Shown here: positions 53,205 through 61,617 of the stretch, piece after piece
How the letters are laid out: every line of letters starts with the position of its first letter
Numbering within the stretch: position 1 is the stretch's first letter
Assembly: GCF_902460355.1 (NCBI RefSeq)
Contig: NZ_CABPTO010000003.1
Location: 1 to 64,000 of the forward strand
Source of the DNA: Streptococcus sp. Marseille-P6264
GTDB taxonomy: Bacteria > Bacillota > Bacilli > Lactobacillales > Streptococcaceae
Direction of reading: 5' to 3'
Length of the DNA stretch: 64,000 nt
Notes under the pieces: model-generated
Seen by the model: only the letters and a program-made list of their open reading frames with translations
Told to the model about the DNA's origin: nothing
The model's database searches: none
Made by a program: the position numbers and the translations under genes

Positions 53205-55185
53205 ATTAACTAGTAAGCTTGCGCTTTCTAATTTAATCAAAAATCGTAAGCTTTATTATCCTTTCGCTCTGGCGACCTGTCTATCCATCGCCATCTCCTA
53301 CATCTTTTTCTCCCTGACTTTTAATCCTAATTTAGTAAAGATGACGGGGGCAAGTGCTGTTTCCATAGTGCTATCTTTGGGGATGGTTATTGTCAGCATC
53401 ACGACCAGCATTATCGTCTTTTATGCTAATAGCTTTGTTTTCAAGAATCGCTCCAAAGAACTGGGCCTTTACAGTGTGCTAGGGCTCAATAAATTCCACC
53501 TCTTTGTCATGGTGGTAATTGAATTACTGGTATTTGGTCTGGTAACCCTTATCCTCGGACTAGGGATCGGACTCTTGTTTGACCAGTTGATCTATGCCCT
53601 CTTGCTAAAAATCATGGCGATAAAGGTCGTCTTGGTGTCAACTTTTCAGCCTGCTGTCGTTATCGCGGTTGCTGTTTTCTATGCCTTTGTCTTTTTCTGC
53701 CTGATGATTAGCAATGGTTTGCGCCTGAGAAAGCTTGATGCGTTGCAATTGGTCAAAGAGAAGAATAGTGGAGAAAAGAAAAGTCGCTTTTTATTCCTAC
53801 AAACGCTACTTGGGCTTGCAGCCTTGGCATACGGTTATTTCCTTGCACTAGGAGTGACCAATCCCTTGTCAGCAGTCTTTACATTCTTTGTCGCAGTGCT
53901 CTTTGTGATTCTAGGCACCTATCTGCTCTTTAATGCTGGAATTACAGTCTTTCTGCAATTTTTGAAAAAGAGGAAGTCCTATTATTACCAACCCAATAAC
54001 ATGATTTCCGTTTCCAACCTGATTTTCCGCATGAAGAAAAATGCGGTGGGACTGGCGACAATTGCTATCCTATCAACCATGGTTTTGGTAACCTTATCTG
54101 GCGGAGCTAATATCTATGCCGGTGGTGACTACATGCAGAAAGCTATGTTTCCTCATGATTTTAGTATTCAAGGAAAAGGAGTCACGGGTGAGCAGATGGA
54201 GCAAGCGCTGACAGAGTTTGTGAATGAGCAGCAGTTGCCAGTCACTAAGAAAGGTGTCTATCCATACTATACGATGGGAGTGACAAGTCGTGCTGACAAC
54301 CAGCTCGATATCAATGCTGCCGCTCAAAAATTTGTCACACCGAAAACGTATATTTTGGCTATTTCAGAAGCGGATTATCAGAGTATGACGGGGAAAAGTC
54401 TTGATCTTGGGGATGATGAAGTGGCTCTCTATCAGCAAGGTGTGAAGTTAGATTCTAAGCAAGACTTGCAGCTAGCTGGTCAGACCTTTAAAATCAAAGA
54501 GGAACTCAAAGAAGACTTTATCTTTGGTCATTTACCTGATCAGATGAACATGATCGTTCCAGAGAAAATCTACATGGTTCTTAAAAATCCTGACCAAATC
54601 TTCTCTGCAATGACAGATAAATATGCTGTAAACCTTAATTATTATGGCTGGCTTGATACAAAGCTGTCAACGGAAGAACAGCGTAATCTGAGGGATGCTT
54701 ACCAAGAAAAATTGAATCAGTTTAATCAGACCTTGCCTGAAAATCAAGCAGTCTATGGTTCGGTAACAGCTTTTGATAAGCAAGAAATCAAAGGCATGCT
54801 AGGTGGGATGTTCTTCATCGGCATCTTCTTGTCAATCGTCTTTATGCTGGGAACCATCCTCATCATCTACTACAAGCAGATTTCAGAAGGGTACGAAGAT
54901 CGGGATCGCTTTGTGATTCTACAAAAGGTCGGTCTGGATGAGAAGCAAATCAGGCAAACCATTCGGAAACAGATCTTGATTGTTTTCTTCCTACCACTGG
55001 CCTTTGCCTTTATCCATCTGACCTTTGCCTATCATATGCTGAGCTTGATCTTGTCTGCTCTTGGTGTTCTTAACTCAGCTCTCATGCTGGCTGTGACACT
55101 GGGTGTTTGTGCAATCTTCTTTATCAGCTATGTGATTGTCTTCATGATTACTTCCCGCAGTTATCGTAAAATTGTTTCTATGTAA
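53197..55185 (+). CDS. bceB: BceB-type FtsX-like permease, copy 2
   Basis: 662 residues from the ATG at 53197, overlapping bceA-2 by 8 bp. Ten helices and the large extracellular domain (~305-530). Membrane ends match copy 1 (LTSKLALSNLIKNRKLYYPFALAT; YYKQISEGYEDRDRFVILQKVGLDEKQ), but the outer domain shares little with it. No kinase or regulator lies beside this copy, so it probably depends on the one at 34567-36217. Confidence 0.9.
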   Translation: MLRLTSKLALSNLIKNRKLYYPFALATCLSIAISYIFFSLTFNPNLVKMTGASAVSIVLSLGMVIVSITTSIIVFYANSFVFKNRSKELGLYSVLGLNKFHLFVMVVIELLVFGLVTLILGLGIGLLFDQLIYALLLKIMAIKVVLVSTFQPAVVIAVAVFYAFVFFCLMISNGLRLRKLDALQLVKEKNSGEKKSRFLFLQTLLGLAALAYGYFLALGVTNPLSAVFTFFVAVLFVILGTYLLFNAGITVFLQFLKKRKSYYYQPNNMISVSNLIFRMKKNAVGLATIAILSTMVLVTLSGGANIYAGGDYMQKAMFPHDFSIQGKGVTGEQMEQALTEFVNEQQLPVTKKGVYPYYTMGVTSRADNQLDINAAAQKFVTPKTYILAISEADYQSMTGKSLDLGDDEVALYQQGVKLDSKQDLQLAGQTFKIKEELKEDFIFGHLPDQMNMIVPEKIYMVLKNPDQIFSAMTDKYAVNLNYYGWLDTKLSTEEQRNLRDAYQEKLNQFNQTLPENQAVYGSVTAFDKQEIKGMLGGMFFIGIFLSIVFMLGTILIIYYKQISEGYEDRDRFVILQKVGLDEKQIRQTIRKQILIVFFLPLAFAFIHLTFAYHMLSLILSALGVLNSALMLAVTLGVCAIFFISYVIVFMITSRSYRKIVSM

Positions 55186-55215
55186 GAAGTTGGGATTTCC
55201 CAGCTTCTTATTTTG
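55184..55215 (+). terminator. bceAB-2 terminator
   Basis: AAGAAGTTGGGA/TCCCAGCTTCTT stem overlapping the stop codon, followed by ATTTTG. Confidence 0.8.
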
Positions 55216-55315
55216 CATTTCTTTGCCAAACGATAAAGTGGCATTTTAAAAGAGATTTTGGTAAATCCAATAATCTATGATATAATAAACCATCTATGCT
55301 TTGGAGGGAGATTTT

Positions 55316-56716
55316 ATGAATATTTTTCGAAAAAAAGATGCCAGTAAAAACAGGACGGGAATGCGGCGGCACCTGAAACTGATGGATTTGATTCTTTTAG
55401 GGATCGGTGCCATGGTTGGTACAGGGATTTTCACGGTTACAGGAATTGGGGCGGCGACTTATGCTGGTCCAGCTCTGATTGTGTCGATCGTGATTTCTGC
55501 CCTGTGTGTCAGCATCTCTGCCCTATTTTATGCGGAGTTTGCCTCTCGAGTTCCGGCTAATGGCGGAGCTTACAGCTATATTTACGCTGTTTTAGGGGAA
55601 TTTCCGGCTTGGCTGGCTGGTTGGCTGACCATCATGGAATTTATGACAGCTATATCAGGTGTAGCTTCTGGCTGGGGTTCTTACTTGAAAGGGCTTTTGA
55701 GCGGCTTTCATATCCAGCTACCGACAGCCTTGAATGGCACATTCAATCCAAAAGCGGGGACTTATGTAGATTTGTTGCCTATTCTGGTTTTGGTCTTTGT
55801 GACAGGCGTGGTACTTCTAAACTCAAAAGCAGCCCTGCGCTTTAATTCAGCCTTGGTTGTCCTCAAATTCTCAGCCTTGGCTCTCTTTATTCTCGTTGGG
55901 CTTTTCCATCTTCGACCTGAGAATTGGTCTAACTTTGCACCTTTCGGTTTTGGTCAGATCTATGGCGGTCAGACGGGGATTATGGCTGGAGCTTCTCTGA
56001 TGTTCTTTGCTTTTCTGGGCTTTGAGTCGATTTCTATGTCTGTGGATGAGATCAAAGAACCGCAAAAAAATGTGCCACGCGGCATTGTCCTTTCCCTTGG
56101 GATTGTGACCATCCTCTATATCTTAGTAACCTTGGTCTTGACAGGCTTGGTACACTATACCAAGCTAAATGTTCCAGATGCAGTAGCTTTCTCACTTCGC
56201 AGTATTGGACTAGATTGGGCTGCCAATTATGTTTCTATCGTAGCGATTTTGACCCTGATTACCGTCTGCATCTCCATGACCTATGCCTTGTCTCGGATGA
56301 TTTACAGTATAGCGCGTGACGGACTTTTACCGCGGTCTTTCAAGGAATTAACTGCTACTAGCCGTGTGCCTCAAAATGCTACCATCTTAGTGGGGATTGC
56401 CTCAGCTATTTGTGCGGGTATCTTTCCTCTTGCTAGCATCGCCTCTTTCCTCAATATCTGTACCTTGACTTATCTGATTATGCTGGCCTTTGCCATTTTG
56501 AAATTGCGGAAGGAAAAGGGACAGCCCAAGGCAGGAGAGTTTAAAACTCCGCTGGTGCCTCTAACTCCGATTTTGTCCATTGTCATCTGCCTTTCCTTTA
56601 TGACTCAGTACACTTTGGACACTTGGTTGGCCTTTGGAATCGCTCTACTTTTGGGAATTTTGATTTACTTTGGCTACGGCTACCGTCATTCGGAAATAGA
56701 AGTGAAAGAAAAGTAG
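55316..56716 (+). CDS. APC-family amino-acid permease (cationic amino-acid type)
   Basis: 466 residues from the ATG at 55316 with TTGGAGGGAG upstream. Twelve helices. HLKLMDLILLGIGAMVGTGIFTVTG holds the helix 1 substrate-binding GIGAMVGTGIF motif; FAFLGFESISMSVDEIKEPQKNVPRGI is the helix 6 region with the cytoplasmic loop. The pattern is closest to YfnA/CAT-type exchangers. Substrate not certain. Confidence 0.9.
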   Translation: MNIFRKKDASKNRTGMRRHLKLMDLILLGIGAMVGTGIFTVTGIGAATYAGPALIVSIVISALCVSISALFYAEFASRVPANGGAYSYIYAVLGEFPAWLAGWLTIMEFMTAISGVASGWGSYLKGLLSGFHIQLPTALNGTFNPKAGTYVDLLPILVLVFVTGVVLLNSKAALRFNSALVVLKFSALALFILVGLFHLRPENWSNFAPFGFGQIYGGQTGIMAGASLMFFAFLGFESISMSVDEIKEPQKNVPRGIVLSLGIVTILYILVTLVLTGLVHYTKLNVPDAVAFSLRSIGLDWAANYVSIVAILTLITVCISMTYALSRMIYSIARDGLLPRSFKELTATSRVPQNATILVGIASAICAGIFPLASIASFLNICTLTYLIMLAFAILKLRKEKGQPKAGEFKTPLVPLTPILSIVICLSFMTQYTLDTWLAFGIALLLGILIYFGYGYRHSEIEVKEK

Positions 56717-56757
56717 TGTAAAAAGTTGTTTTAAATAGAGAGTAGAAAGAGAAAAGA

Positions 56758-57027
56758 ATGAAGAGTTTTAACCTAACGAAAAAGAAGAAAGTTTGGTTGT
56801 TTGCGTTTGTTTTGCTTGCCCTTATCTTACTAGCCATTGTAATCAATATCCAGCTGAATCAACCCGAACATATGAGCGCTGACTATGTTGGCCTTTGGAA
56901 GTCAAGATGGCATGAGGAAAATAAAGACTGGCTCTATCCTCTGAAAAATATCTGTCTTGTCATTTTAGCGGTTCTAGCTGGTTCTGGTCTCATGATTGCG
57001 TTTTCCAAGAGTGAAAGATGGAAATAA
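56758..57027 (+). CDS. Small membrane protein, 89 residues
   Basis: Basic N-terminus (NLTKKKK), helix ~12-33, an outside loop with Trp and Lys (GLWKSRWHEENKDW), helix ~62-80. Ribosome site weak. The frame after its TAA stays open for 30 codons to 57120, so the protein may be shortened by a point mutation. No family recognised. Confidence 0.6.
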   Translation: MKSFNLTKKKKVWLFAFVLLALILLAIVINIQLNQPEHMSADYVGLWKSRWHEENKDWLYPLKNICLVILAVLAGSGLMIAFSKSERWK

Positions 57028-57120
57028 GCTTTTGAAAATGTGGCAATCCAGCCCGATGTCCTAACAGACCAGCCTTTAGAAGAGGCGGAATCTTGGTTGA
57101 AGGGGCAGATGGGAGAATAG
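57028..57120 (+). pseudogene. Possible detached C-terminus of the preceding membrane protein
   Basis: Thirty protein-like codons in the same frame directly after the stop (AFENVAIQPDVLTDQPLEE, ending WLKGQMGE). No start codon with a ribosome site. Confidence 0.35.
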
Positions 57121-57183
57121 TTCATTGAAAGCAGTCAAAGAGACTGCTTTTCTGCTATAATAAAGAGAAGAACGAGGTGACAG

Positions 57184-57609
57184 ATGATTCGTAAGGTAAA
57201 ACTAGAAGACGCCGCAGCTATTCAGCGGCTTAATGCTGAGTGCCTGGGTTATGATTTCGATAGGGAAGCGACAGAGGCTCAACTGAAGAGGCTGCTAGAG
57301 AATGACCAGCATTTGATTTTGGTAGCTGAAGAAGATGGTCAGGTCATAGGTTACGCTCATGCGGCTAGCTACGACTGTCTCTATTTCCCGTCCTTGCTCA
57401 ATCTCTTGGCTTTGGCCGTCGCTCAGGATTTTCAAGGGCAGGGACATGGCAGAGCGCTGATGCAAGCTTTGCGTGAAGAGGGAAAAGCAGCAGGCTACAC
57501 AGGAATTCGGATTAATTCAGGCATTTCCCGCTCCGCAGCCCATGAATTTTATCGCAGTCTCGGCTGCAGCGAAAAAGCTGACCAGAAACGATTTTATTGG
57601 GAATTTTAG
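57184..57609 (+). CDS. GNAT acetyltransferase
   Basis: 141 residues. Acetyl-CoA loop AVAQDFQGQGHGRALMQALREEGKAAGYTGIRINSG and C-terminal AHEFYRSLGC. GAGGTGAC ribosome site; an extended TATAAT at ~57156 is the probable promoter. Target unknown. Confidence 0.87.
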   Translation: MIRKVKLEDAAAIQRLNAECLGYDFDREATEAQLKRLLENDQHLILVAEEDGQVIGYAHAASYDCLYFPSLLNLLALAVAQDFQGQGHGRALMQALREEGKAAGYTGIRINSGISRSAAHEFYRSLGCSEKADQKRFYWEF

Positions 57610-57624
57610 AGAAAAGAGGAGTAG

Positions 57625-58083
57625 ATGATGATCGAACAATTAAGCCAGCAGCATGCTTTGGAAATTGCTAACGCCTGGCATTACGAGGCACCTTATGATT
57701 TTTATGATATGAAAAATGACCTGGAGGATTATGAAGAAATAGTCTCCCAAGAAGCGCGTGGAGACCGTTATTATCAAGTTATGCGCGATGGGAAACTCTA
57801 TGGATTTTTCTGCTTGGAGCAGAAAGGAGAGCGAAGTTTGGAGCTTGGTTTGGGGATGAAGCCGGAGCACTGTGGAAAAGGTCAAGGCGCTGCATTTTTG
57901 CAGGAAATTCTGGACTTTATCATGGAAAATTTTGCACCACAAACCCTAAGGCTATCCGTTGCTGACTTCAATCACCGAGCCCAGCAGCTGTATCTCAACA
58001 TGGGCTTTGAAGTGGTGAGACGCATTCCGCAGGAAAGCAATGGCGATATTCACCTCTTTGTGGAGATGGAGAAGAAAGTCTAA
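57625..58083 (+). CDS. GNAT acetyltransferase, RimJ-like
   Basis: 152 residues. Motif A GLGMKPEHCGKGQGAAFLQEILDFI and RLSVADFNHRAQQLYLNMGFEVVRR. Follows the previous acetyltransferase by 15 bp, so both are in one transcript. It is the last chromosomal gene before the integrated element. Confidence 0.85.
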   Translation: MMIEQLSQQHALEIANAWHYEAPYDFYDMKNDLEDYEEIVSQEARGDRYYQVMRDGKLYGFFCLEQKGERSLELGLGMKPEHCGKGQGAAFLQEILDFIMENFAPQTLRLSVADFNHRAQQLYLNMGFEVVRRIPQESNGDIHLFVEMEKKV

Positions 58084-58133
58084 AATCCCTATGACTGCTA
58101 GTAGCATATTTTGATAAGAGTATTAATAAACAA

Positions 58134-58166
58134 AAGGAGAAAACCATGACATTTGAAGAAATTTAA
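58134..58166 (+). other. Interrupted gene start, candidate attachment site of the integrated element
   Basis: AAGGAG and ATG (58146) begin a gene that reads MTFEEI and stops at once. A good ribosome site before a six-codon frame suggests that a host gene was cut here by integration, with the att core around ATGACATTTGAAGAAATTT. Just beyond, TTTATAGC-GG-TTTATAGC is a direct repeat that could be an integrase arm site. The other att half is outside the window. Confidence 0.5.
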
Positions 58167-58293
58167 AAAAACCATGATTTTATATATTCTTTAGTGTCTC
58201 TTTACAGTGATTTATAGCGGTTTATAGCAAGAATACCCCTATTAGTTCATCTTTGATATTCTTCAGAAGTCCACAAAAAGGTGAACAAAAAAA

Positions 58294-58307
58294 GCCCTCA
58301 AAAGGGC
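58294..58307 (-). terminator. Terminator facing left at the element end
   Basis: GCCCT/AGGGC stem; on the minus strand it is followed by seven T. Confidence 0.7.
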
Positions 58308-58340
58308 ATAAAATTTGATGAGTTCAGCAGGCAAGAACTA

Positions 58341-58364
58341 GCACCCCCACAAGGTGCTTTTTTT
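58341..58364 (+). terminator. Terminator facing right at the element end
   Basis: GCACC/GGTGC stem followed by seven T on the + strand. Confidence 0.7.
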
Positions 58365-58433
58365 AATTACTTGTGGAGTTGCGGATAGATATATTATATC
58401 ATGAGGCGCATGCTTTGTAGAGTTATAACCTCA

Positions 58434-58569
58434 CAAAAGCCCCTAGATTTTTTTCTAAGGGCTAGCTATAAGAAAGGATAGGCGAGACCGCCGAATGTCG
58501 CCCGCATTTCTCGACCCACTAGCTAAGTGGCGCGTTGGAGGCGGATACTTTTCAACCTCTATCCTTTAT
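58434..58569 (-). ncRNA. Candidate structured small RNA, new family
   Basis: On the minus strand TGATATAAT (58576-58584) is a perfect extended -10, with TTTAGA 16 bp further up. The transcript would start near 58569. A closing helix AAAGGATAG/CTATCCTTT (58558-58566 with 58474-58482) brackets a GC-rich core in an AT-rich setting. Internal helices: CCACT/AGTGG, CGAGA/TCTCG, AATG/CATT, and CCGCC/GGCGG crossing CGAGA/TCTCG, a possible pseudoknot. A terminator AGCCCTTAGA/CTAGGGGCT with a T run ends it (58438-58463). No ORF. I cannot place it in a known family. Confidence 0.6.
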
Positions 58570-58730
58570 ATCTTGATTATATCATATTTCCTCTTAATCT
58601 AAATCTGTGAAGGATTATTCTTATCCTTATGTCCATATCGGACGTAAAAAGCATACTCCTTTTCTTAATTGTTCCGTGAGAAAAAATGTATAGTGACGGT
58701 CTGAAGGCCGTAAAGAGTAGAGGGTAGGCC

Positions 58731-58811
58731 ATGGTCTCTGCCTTTGATATTATTAATCTTTTATTACTCTCGATATTTGCAGTCCTCTTTGTTCGCTCCT
58801 TGTTCAATTAA
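58731..58811 (+). CDS. Tiny hydrophobic protein, type I toxin-like (holin-like toxin family)
   Basis: 26 residues: MVSAFDIINLLLLSIF, then AVLFVRSLFN. GAGGG ribosome site. A single membrane helix after MVSAF is the pattern of the putative holin-like toxins (Hol_Tox) found in Gram-positive prophages. A hairpin ACGGTC/GGCCGT sits in its leader. An antisense RNA is expected but not proven. Confidence 0.45.
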   Translation: MVSAFDIINLLLLSIFAVLFVRSLFN

Positions 58812-59165
58812 AAAATGAAAATCTTTCTTGATTCACTCTCGGCTCGATCATGCGTAACTTAATCCTCACGATAACTGGTGGAATGTGTAAGAACTTGTTA
58901 GTACTAGGTTGTTTTTATAAATATCCTTAGTCAATGGGTAGCCTTATGGCTAAAAAATCAACTTAAAAGCCTAATAATACCGCATTTCTTTCTGCTTTAA
59001 AATTTTCAAAAAGGGAATTTTTCGCACGGAAAAGGCCGCGTCCTTTAAAACCGAAACAATATAGCCCCGTTCAAAAAAATAGGGGGTAGTTTCCGAACGT
59101 TGAACAGTATAAGTGATAGCCTGAAGCATTTGGCCAGAAGGCAAGCAGCGGAAGAAGCCACTTTG
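58812..59165. other. Gene-free region of the element
   Basis: No ORF with a ribosome site. ACTGGTGGAATGTGTA near 58878 recurs with one change near 60345. AGCCTTATGGCT (58949-58963) and short GC-rich patches suggest further RNA structure, perhaps the antitoxin RNA of the tiny toxin. Confidence 0.4.
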
Positions 59166-59600
59166 TTAAGTGAGTTTAGAAGCTCTATCATCCATGAGCT
59201 TAGCAAGCTTCTTTATTCCTGAACTCTTTATCCTGTAAATTGTTGTTTTTGACTTTTCTATCTTGTCTTCGATATTCCATATTTCCAAGTGATTGACATA
59301 GGACATCCGCAATACTGACCTTTCAAGAGGATCACTCAGCTTGTCAATGAGTTTAGAAGTTTCTGAACGTTCCTTGATTAGATTGGAAAGTCTGTTTTGT
59401 ATATCTTCTTTCAACTTCAAAACATAGACAAGTTCATTCTCTGTATTGTTCACTCTACTAGTCTGAACTTTGGTTTGTGTCAGAGTTGATTTTTTAAATA
59501 GACCTTGTTCTAGATATTGAAGTTCTAACTGCAAACTCTGAATCTCTTTATCTAACCATCTAATACCTTCTAACTTTGCTTTTACTTGCTCTGGTGTCAC
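59166..59600 (-). CDS. Phage DUF1492/ArpU-like regulator
   Basis: 144 residues from a GTG with AGGAGG 8 nt upstream. Mostly helical: coiled-coil start, then LIDKLSDPLERSVLRMSYVNHLEIWNIEDKIEKSKTTIYRIKSSGIKKL, a sigma-70 region 4-like helix-turn-helix as in RinA/ArpU late-gene activators. It is the last minus-strand gene before the element end, a usual place in streptococcal satellites and prophages. Confidence 0.8.
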   Translation of the reverse strand: MTPEQVKAKLEGIRWLDKEIQSLQLELQYLEQGLFKKSTLTQTKVQTSRVNNTENELVYVLKLKEDIQNRLSNLIKERSETSKLIDKLSDPLERSVLRMSYVNHLEIWNIEDKIEKSKTTIYRIKSSGIKKLAKLMDDRASKLT

Positions 59601-59616
59601 GCTTTGGCCTCCTCTT

Positions 59617-59676
59617 GTGGTATAATAAATCTATCTAATCTATAACCAAGGAGTCAGTCGCAAGGCTGGCTTTTTG
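59617..59676 (+). promoter_or_regulatory. Short promoter-terminator unit before mazEF
   Basis: TGGTATAAT (59618-59626) is an extended -10. AGTCAGTC/GGCTGGCT (loop GCAA, then TTTTT; 59652-59675) is a terminator only ~25 bp downstream of the expected start. It may make a ~45-nt RNA or attenuate read-through to mazE. Confidence 0.5.
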
Positions 59677-59697
59677 CTTGCTTTTCTCTCTTATTAA

Positions 59698-59716
59698 GTA
59701 TATACTTGATATATAC
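59698..59716 (+). promoter_or_regulatory. mazEF operator/promoter
   Basis: GTATATA-N5-TATATAC inverted repeat, 18 bp before the mazE start and overlapping a TATACT -10, as expected for repression by MazE. Confidence 0.6.
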
Positions 59717-59734
59717 AAACAAAGGAGTAAAGAA

Positions 59735-59950
59735 ATGAATACAGTAAAAACCCGTAAAGTTGGGAACTCTCTGACTGTGACCATTCCCAAGGCGCTAGAT
59801 GTCCCGGAAGGTCAAGAAATGGTCGTTTACAAAGGTGCTGATAATGTGATCGTCCTAGCTCCAAAGATTGCAGATCCATTCGTTGAAGCGGTTGATCTCC
59901 GTATGGAAAATGACTTTGAAGGGGTGAAACTACTTGACAGTGAAATCTAA
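59735..59950 (+). CDS. mazE: MazE-like antitoxin (AbrB/SpoVT fold)
   Basis: 71 residues from the ATG at 59735 with AAAGGAG upstream; the longer frame from 59678 crosses the operator. TRKVGNSLTVTIPKALDVPEGQEMVVYKG is a swapped-hairpin AbrB domain; the acidic tail (DPFVEAVDLRMENDFEGVKLL) should bind the toxin. Overlaps mazF by 17 bp. Confidence 0.88.
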   Translation: MNTVKTRKVGNSLTVTIPKALDVPEGQEMVVYKGADNVIVLAPKIADPFVEAVDLRMENDFEGVKLLDSEI

Positions 59951-60287
59951 CTATATCCCAGAAAAGCAGGATATCATCTGGATAGACTTTGATCCATCTG
60001 TCGGGCGTGAGATACAGAAGCGCCGCCCTGCCGTGGTGGTATCTCGTAAGGAATACTCAGAACGCACTGGCTTCGTTGCGGTCTGCCCTATCACGCATGG
60101 TCAGAAGAAACTAGAAAAGCTAGGCTTGCTGGTTCCTGTCCTATCCTCTGAGGTAGACGGTTCAGTGAATCCGCTCCAGCTCTACACCTTCGACTTTCGA
60201 GAACGCCAGGCGCAAAAAATCACCACCATGGACACACCGAGCTTTCAGAAGGTTGTTCAACTCTATAACTTCATCTTTGAAGCATGA
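59934..60287 (+). CDS. mazF: MazF/PemK-like mRNA interferase
   Basis: 117 residues from TTG at 59934 (GTG at 59940 is the alternative). PEKQDIIWIDFDPSVGREIQKRRPAVVVSRKEYSERTGFVAVCPIT is the MazF barrel with the catalytic Arg, and DGSVNPLQLYTFDFRERQAQKI supplies the later conserved strand. Cleaves single-stranded RNA at short sites. Plus-strand pair inside a block of minus-strand element genes, so a separately acquired stability or defence cassette. Confidence 0.9.
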   Translation: MTVKSNYIPEKQDIIWIDFDPSVGREIQKRRPAVVVSRKEYSERTGFVAVCPITHGQKKLEKLGLLVPVLSSEVDGSVNPLQLYTFDFRERQAQKITTMDTPSFQKVVQLYNFIFEA

Positions 60288-60295
60288 ATCGATCA

Positions 60296-60323
60296 AGCTG
60301 AGGCGGAGCGCCTTGGCTTTTTG
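60296..60323 (+). terminator. mazEF terminator
   Basis: AGCTGAGGCG/CGCCTTGGCT with loop GAG and five T. The rest of 60324-60539 has no gene that I can support. Confidence 0.85.
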
Positions 60324-60539
60324 TATTTTCAACGACTGGTGGAATATGTACATACTTTTCCATACCTGCCAACATGTTGTAGGCAGATAAGGCAAGTTAT
60401 TTGTTCCTTCTCTGCTTGATAAATGGTAGGGGATATTTTGCATTTTCTCTACCTTCGCTCGAGCTTTGAGCACGCGCAGCCTAACTCAAAACTTGGTACT
60501 TTTTTAGGGCTTTAGCTATTCCGTTTAGTGGCCAAGAAG

Positions 60540-61058
60540 CTACCTCAATCTACCCAAGCCAGTCAGCCAAAGCCTATCCCCTTTTCTAGTATAGTTCAGG
60601 AACTTTTGATAGTGCTTATAGTACCTAGCGCGCTTCATATACTTTGGTCGTTCAGGAAAAGCGTCAAACATATATCCGCCACGTTTAGGACTCCAACCCG
60701 TGTCTACCTTTCTAGCCTCTCTCAGTGCTCTCTCCCAATAGTATTGACAATCCGTCTTGCTGCGGTTCAGGGTTGACTTATGTATTTTCTGGCATAATCC
60801 GCAACCATAAAGTATATGTCGTTTAAAGAGTATTCTGCACCGCTTGCCACAGATAGGGCATAGAAAGAAGTAGCGATAGCCTCCCTTAGTCCCTGGTATT
60901 CTATCTAAATCAAAGTAATCTTTGCCAAGGGTGATATATAAATTATCTAAGTCTATTTCTAGTTTCCTGTCGTCTAACTCAGCTATGCCATGGGTTAGAT
61001 TTTTTATTTTCAATGGCTTTATAAATGTCTCAATAGCTATTGATTTTATAGTTTTCAT
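60540..61058 (-). CDS. Element protein with a zinc ribbon, unknown function
   Basis: 172 residues. FFLCPICGKRCRILF and YGCGLCQKI form a CxxC...CxxC zinc ribbon near residues 67-95; the C-terminal half is Arg/Lys/Tyr-rich (YMKRARYYKHYQKFLN). A nucleic-acid-binding role is likely. The ribosome site is weak, so the start may be further in. Family not recognised; similar small proteins occur in streptococcal prophages. Confidence 0.65.
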   Translation of the reverse strand: MKTIKSIAIETFIKPLKIKNLTHGIAELDDRKLEIDLDNLYITLGKDYFDLDRIPGTKGGYRYFFLCPICGKRCRILFKRHILYGCGLCQKIHKSTLNRSKTDCQYYWERALREARKVDTGWSPKRGGYMFDAFPERPKYMKRARYYKHYQKFLNYTRKGDRLWLTGLGRLR

Positions 61059-61147
61059 CCGTTCAAAAATACCTATATACAGAAAAACCCAAATCTATTG
61101 GGATAAGTAGCAATTAAGCCGCAAAAAGAGGCAATGCCCCTTTGCTG

Positions 61148-61606
61148 CTATTCTTCACTGAGTAAGCCACTTACTACCACATCACGGACAAACTGAGCTT
61201 GTTTTTCTTTGGGCAGTTGCAAAGCTTCAAATAAAGACTCCAGAGCTTGCTTGTCTGTGCTTGCAATCAACTTCTTAATGATATTCTGGAACTGCCCTTC
61301 TAGGTACTCGCAAAAATGGATCCGCTGTGCTTGTGTTGGCTGCACTGGTACTAGTGAACTATCTGCAATCAGCAAGAAGCAGGCTTCCACGATTTGGGCG
61401 AATAACTTTGCACGCGCTTCAGGGTGTCTGTATAACTCATAGGCGTTTATGCTGGTGTCTTCTGTCCGGAGCTTCTCACCTAGTTCAATCAGTTTAGGCG
61501 TATCTTCAAGACATACTGGTGTTGCATCCGTCATAAAATCGTCACGCTTACGGTTGAGTTCCTCTAGTTCCTGATCTGCCTGTTCAAAGTATGCTGGTTC
61601 TGTCAT
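61148..61606 (-). CDS. Element protein, 152 residues, unknown function
   Basis: AAGGAGGAAGCCC before the ATG is a near-perfect ribosome site. Acidic and helical (FEQADQELEELNRKRDDFM; EYLEGQFQNIIKKLIAS; ALQLPKEKQAQFVRDVV). It resembles small phage tail-assembly or accessory proteins in composition only. First two genes upstream are the 58-residue ORF and the origin region. Confidence 0.7.
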   Translation of the reverse strand: MTEPAYFEQADQELEELNRKRDDFMTDATPVCLEDTPKLIELGEKLRTEDTSINAYELYRHPEARAKLFAQIVEACFLLIADSSLVPVQPTQAQRIHFCEYLEGQFQNIIKKLIASTDKQALESLFEALQLPKEKQAQFVRDVVVSGLLSEE

Positions 61607-61617
61607 GGGCTTCCTCC

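Noticed and set aside
58577..58807. 76-codon minus-strand frame in the element end
   Set aside because: No ribosome site, low-complexity start, overlaps the promoter of the structured RNA and the tiny toxin ORF.
60162..60473. 103-codon minus-strand frame
   Set aside because: Overlaps the end of mazF and its terminator and has no ribosome site.
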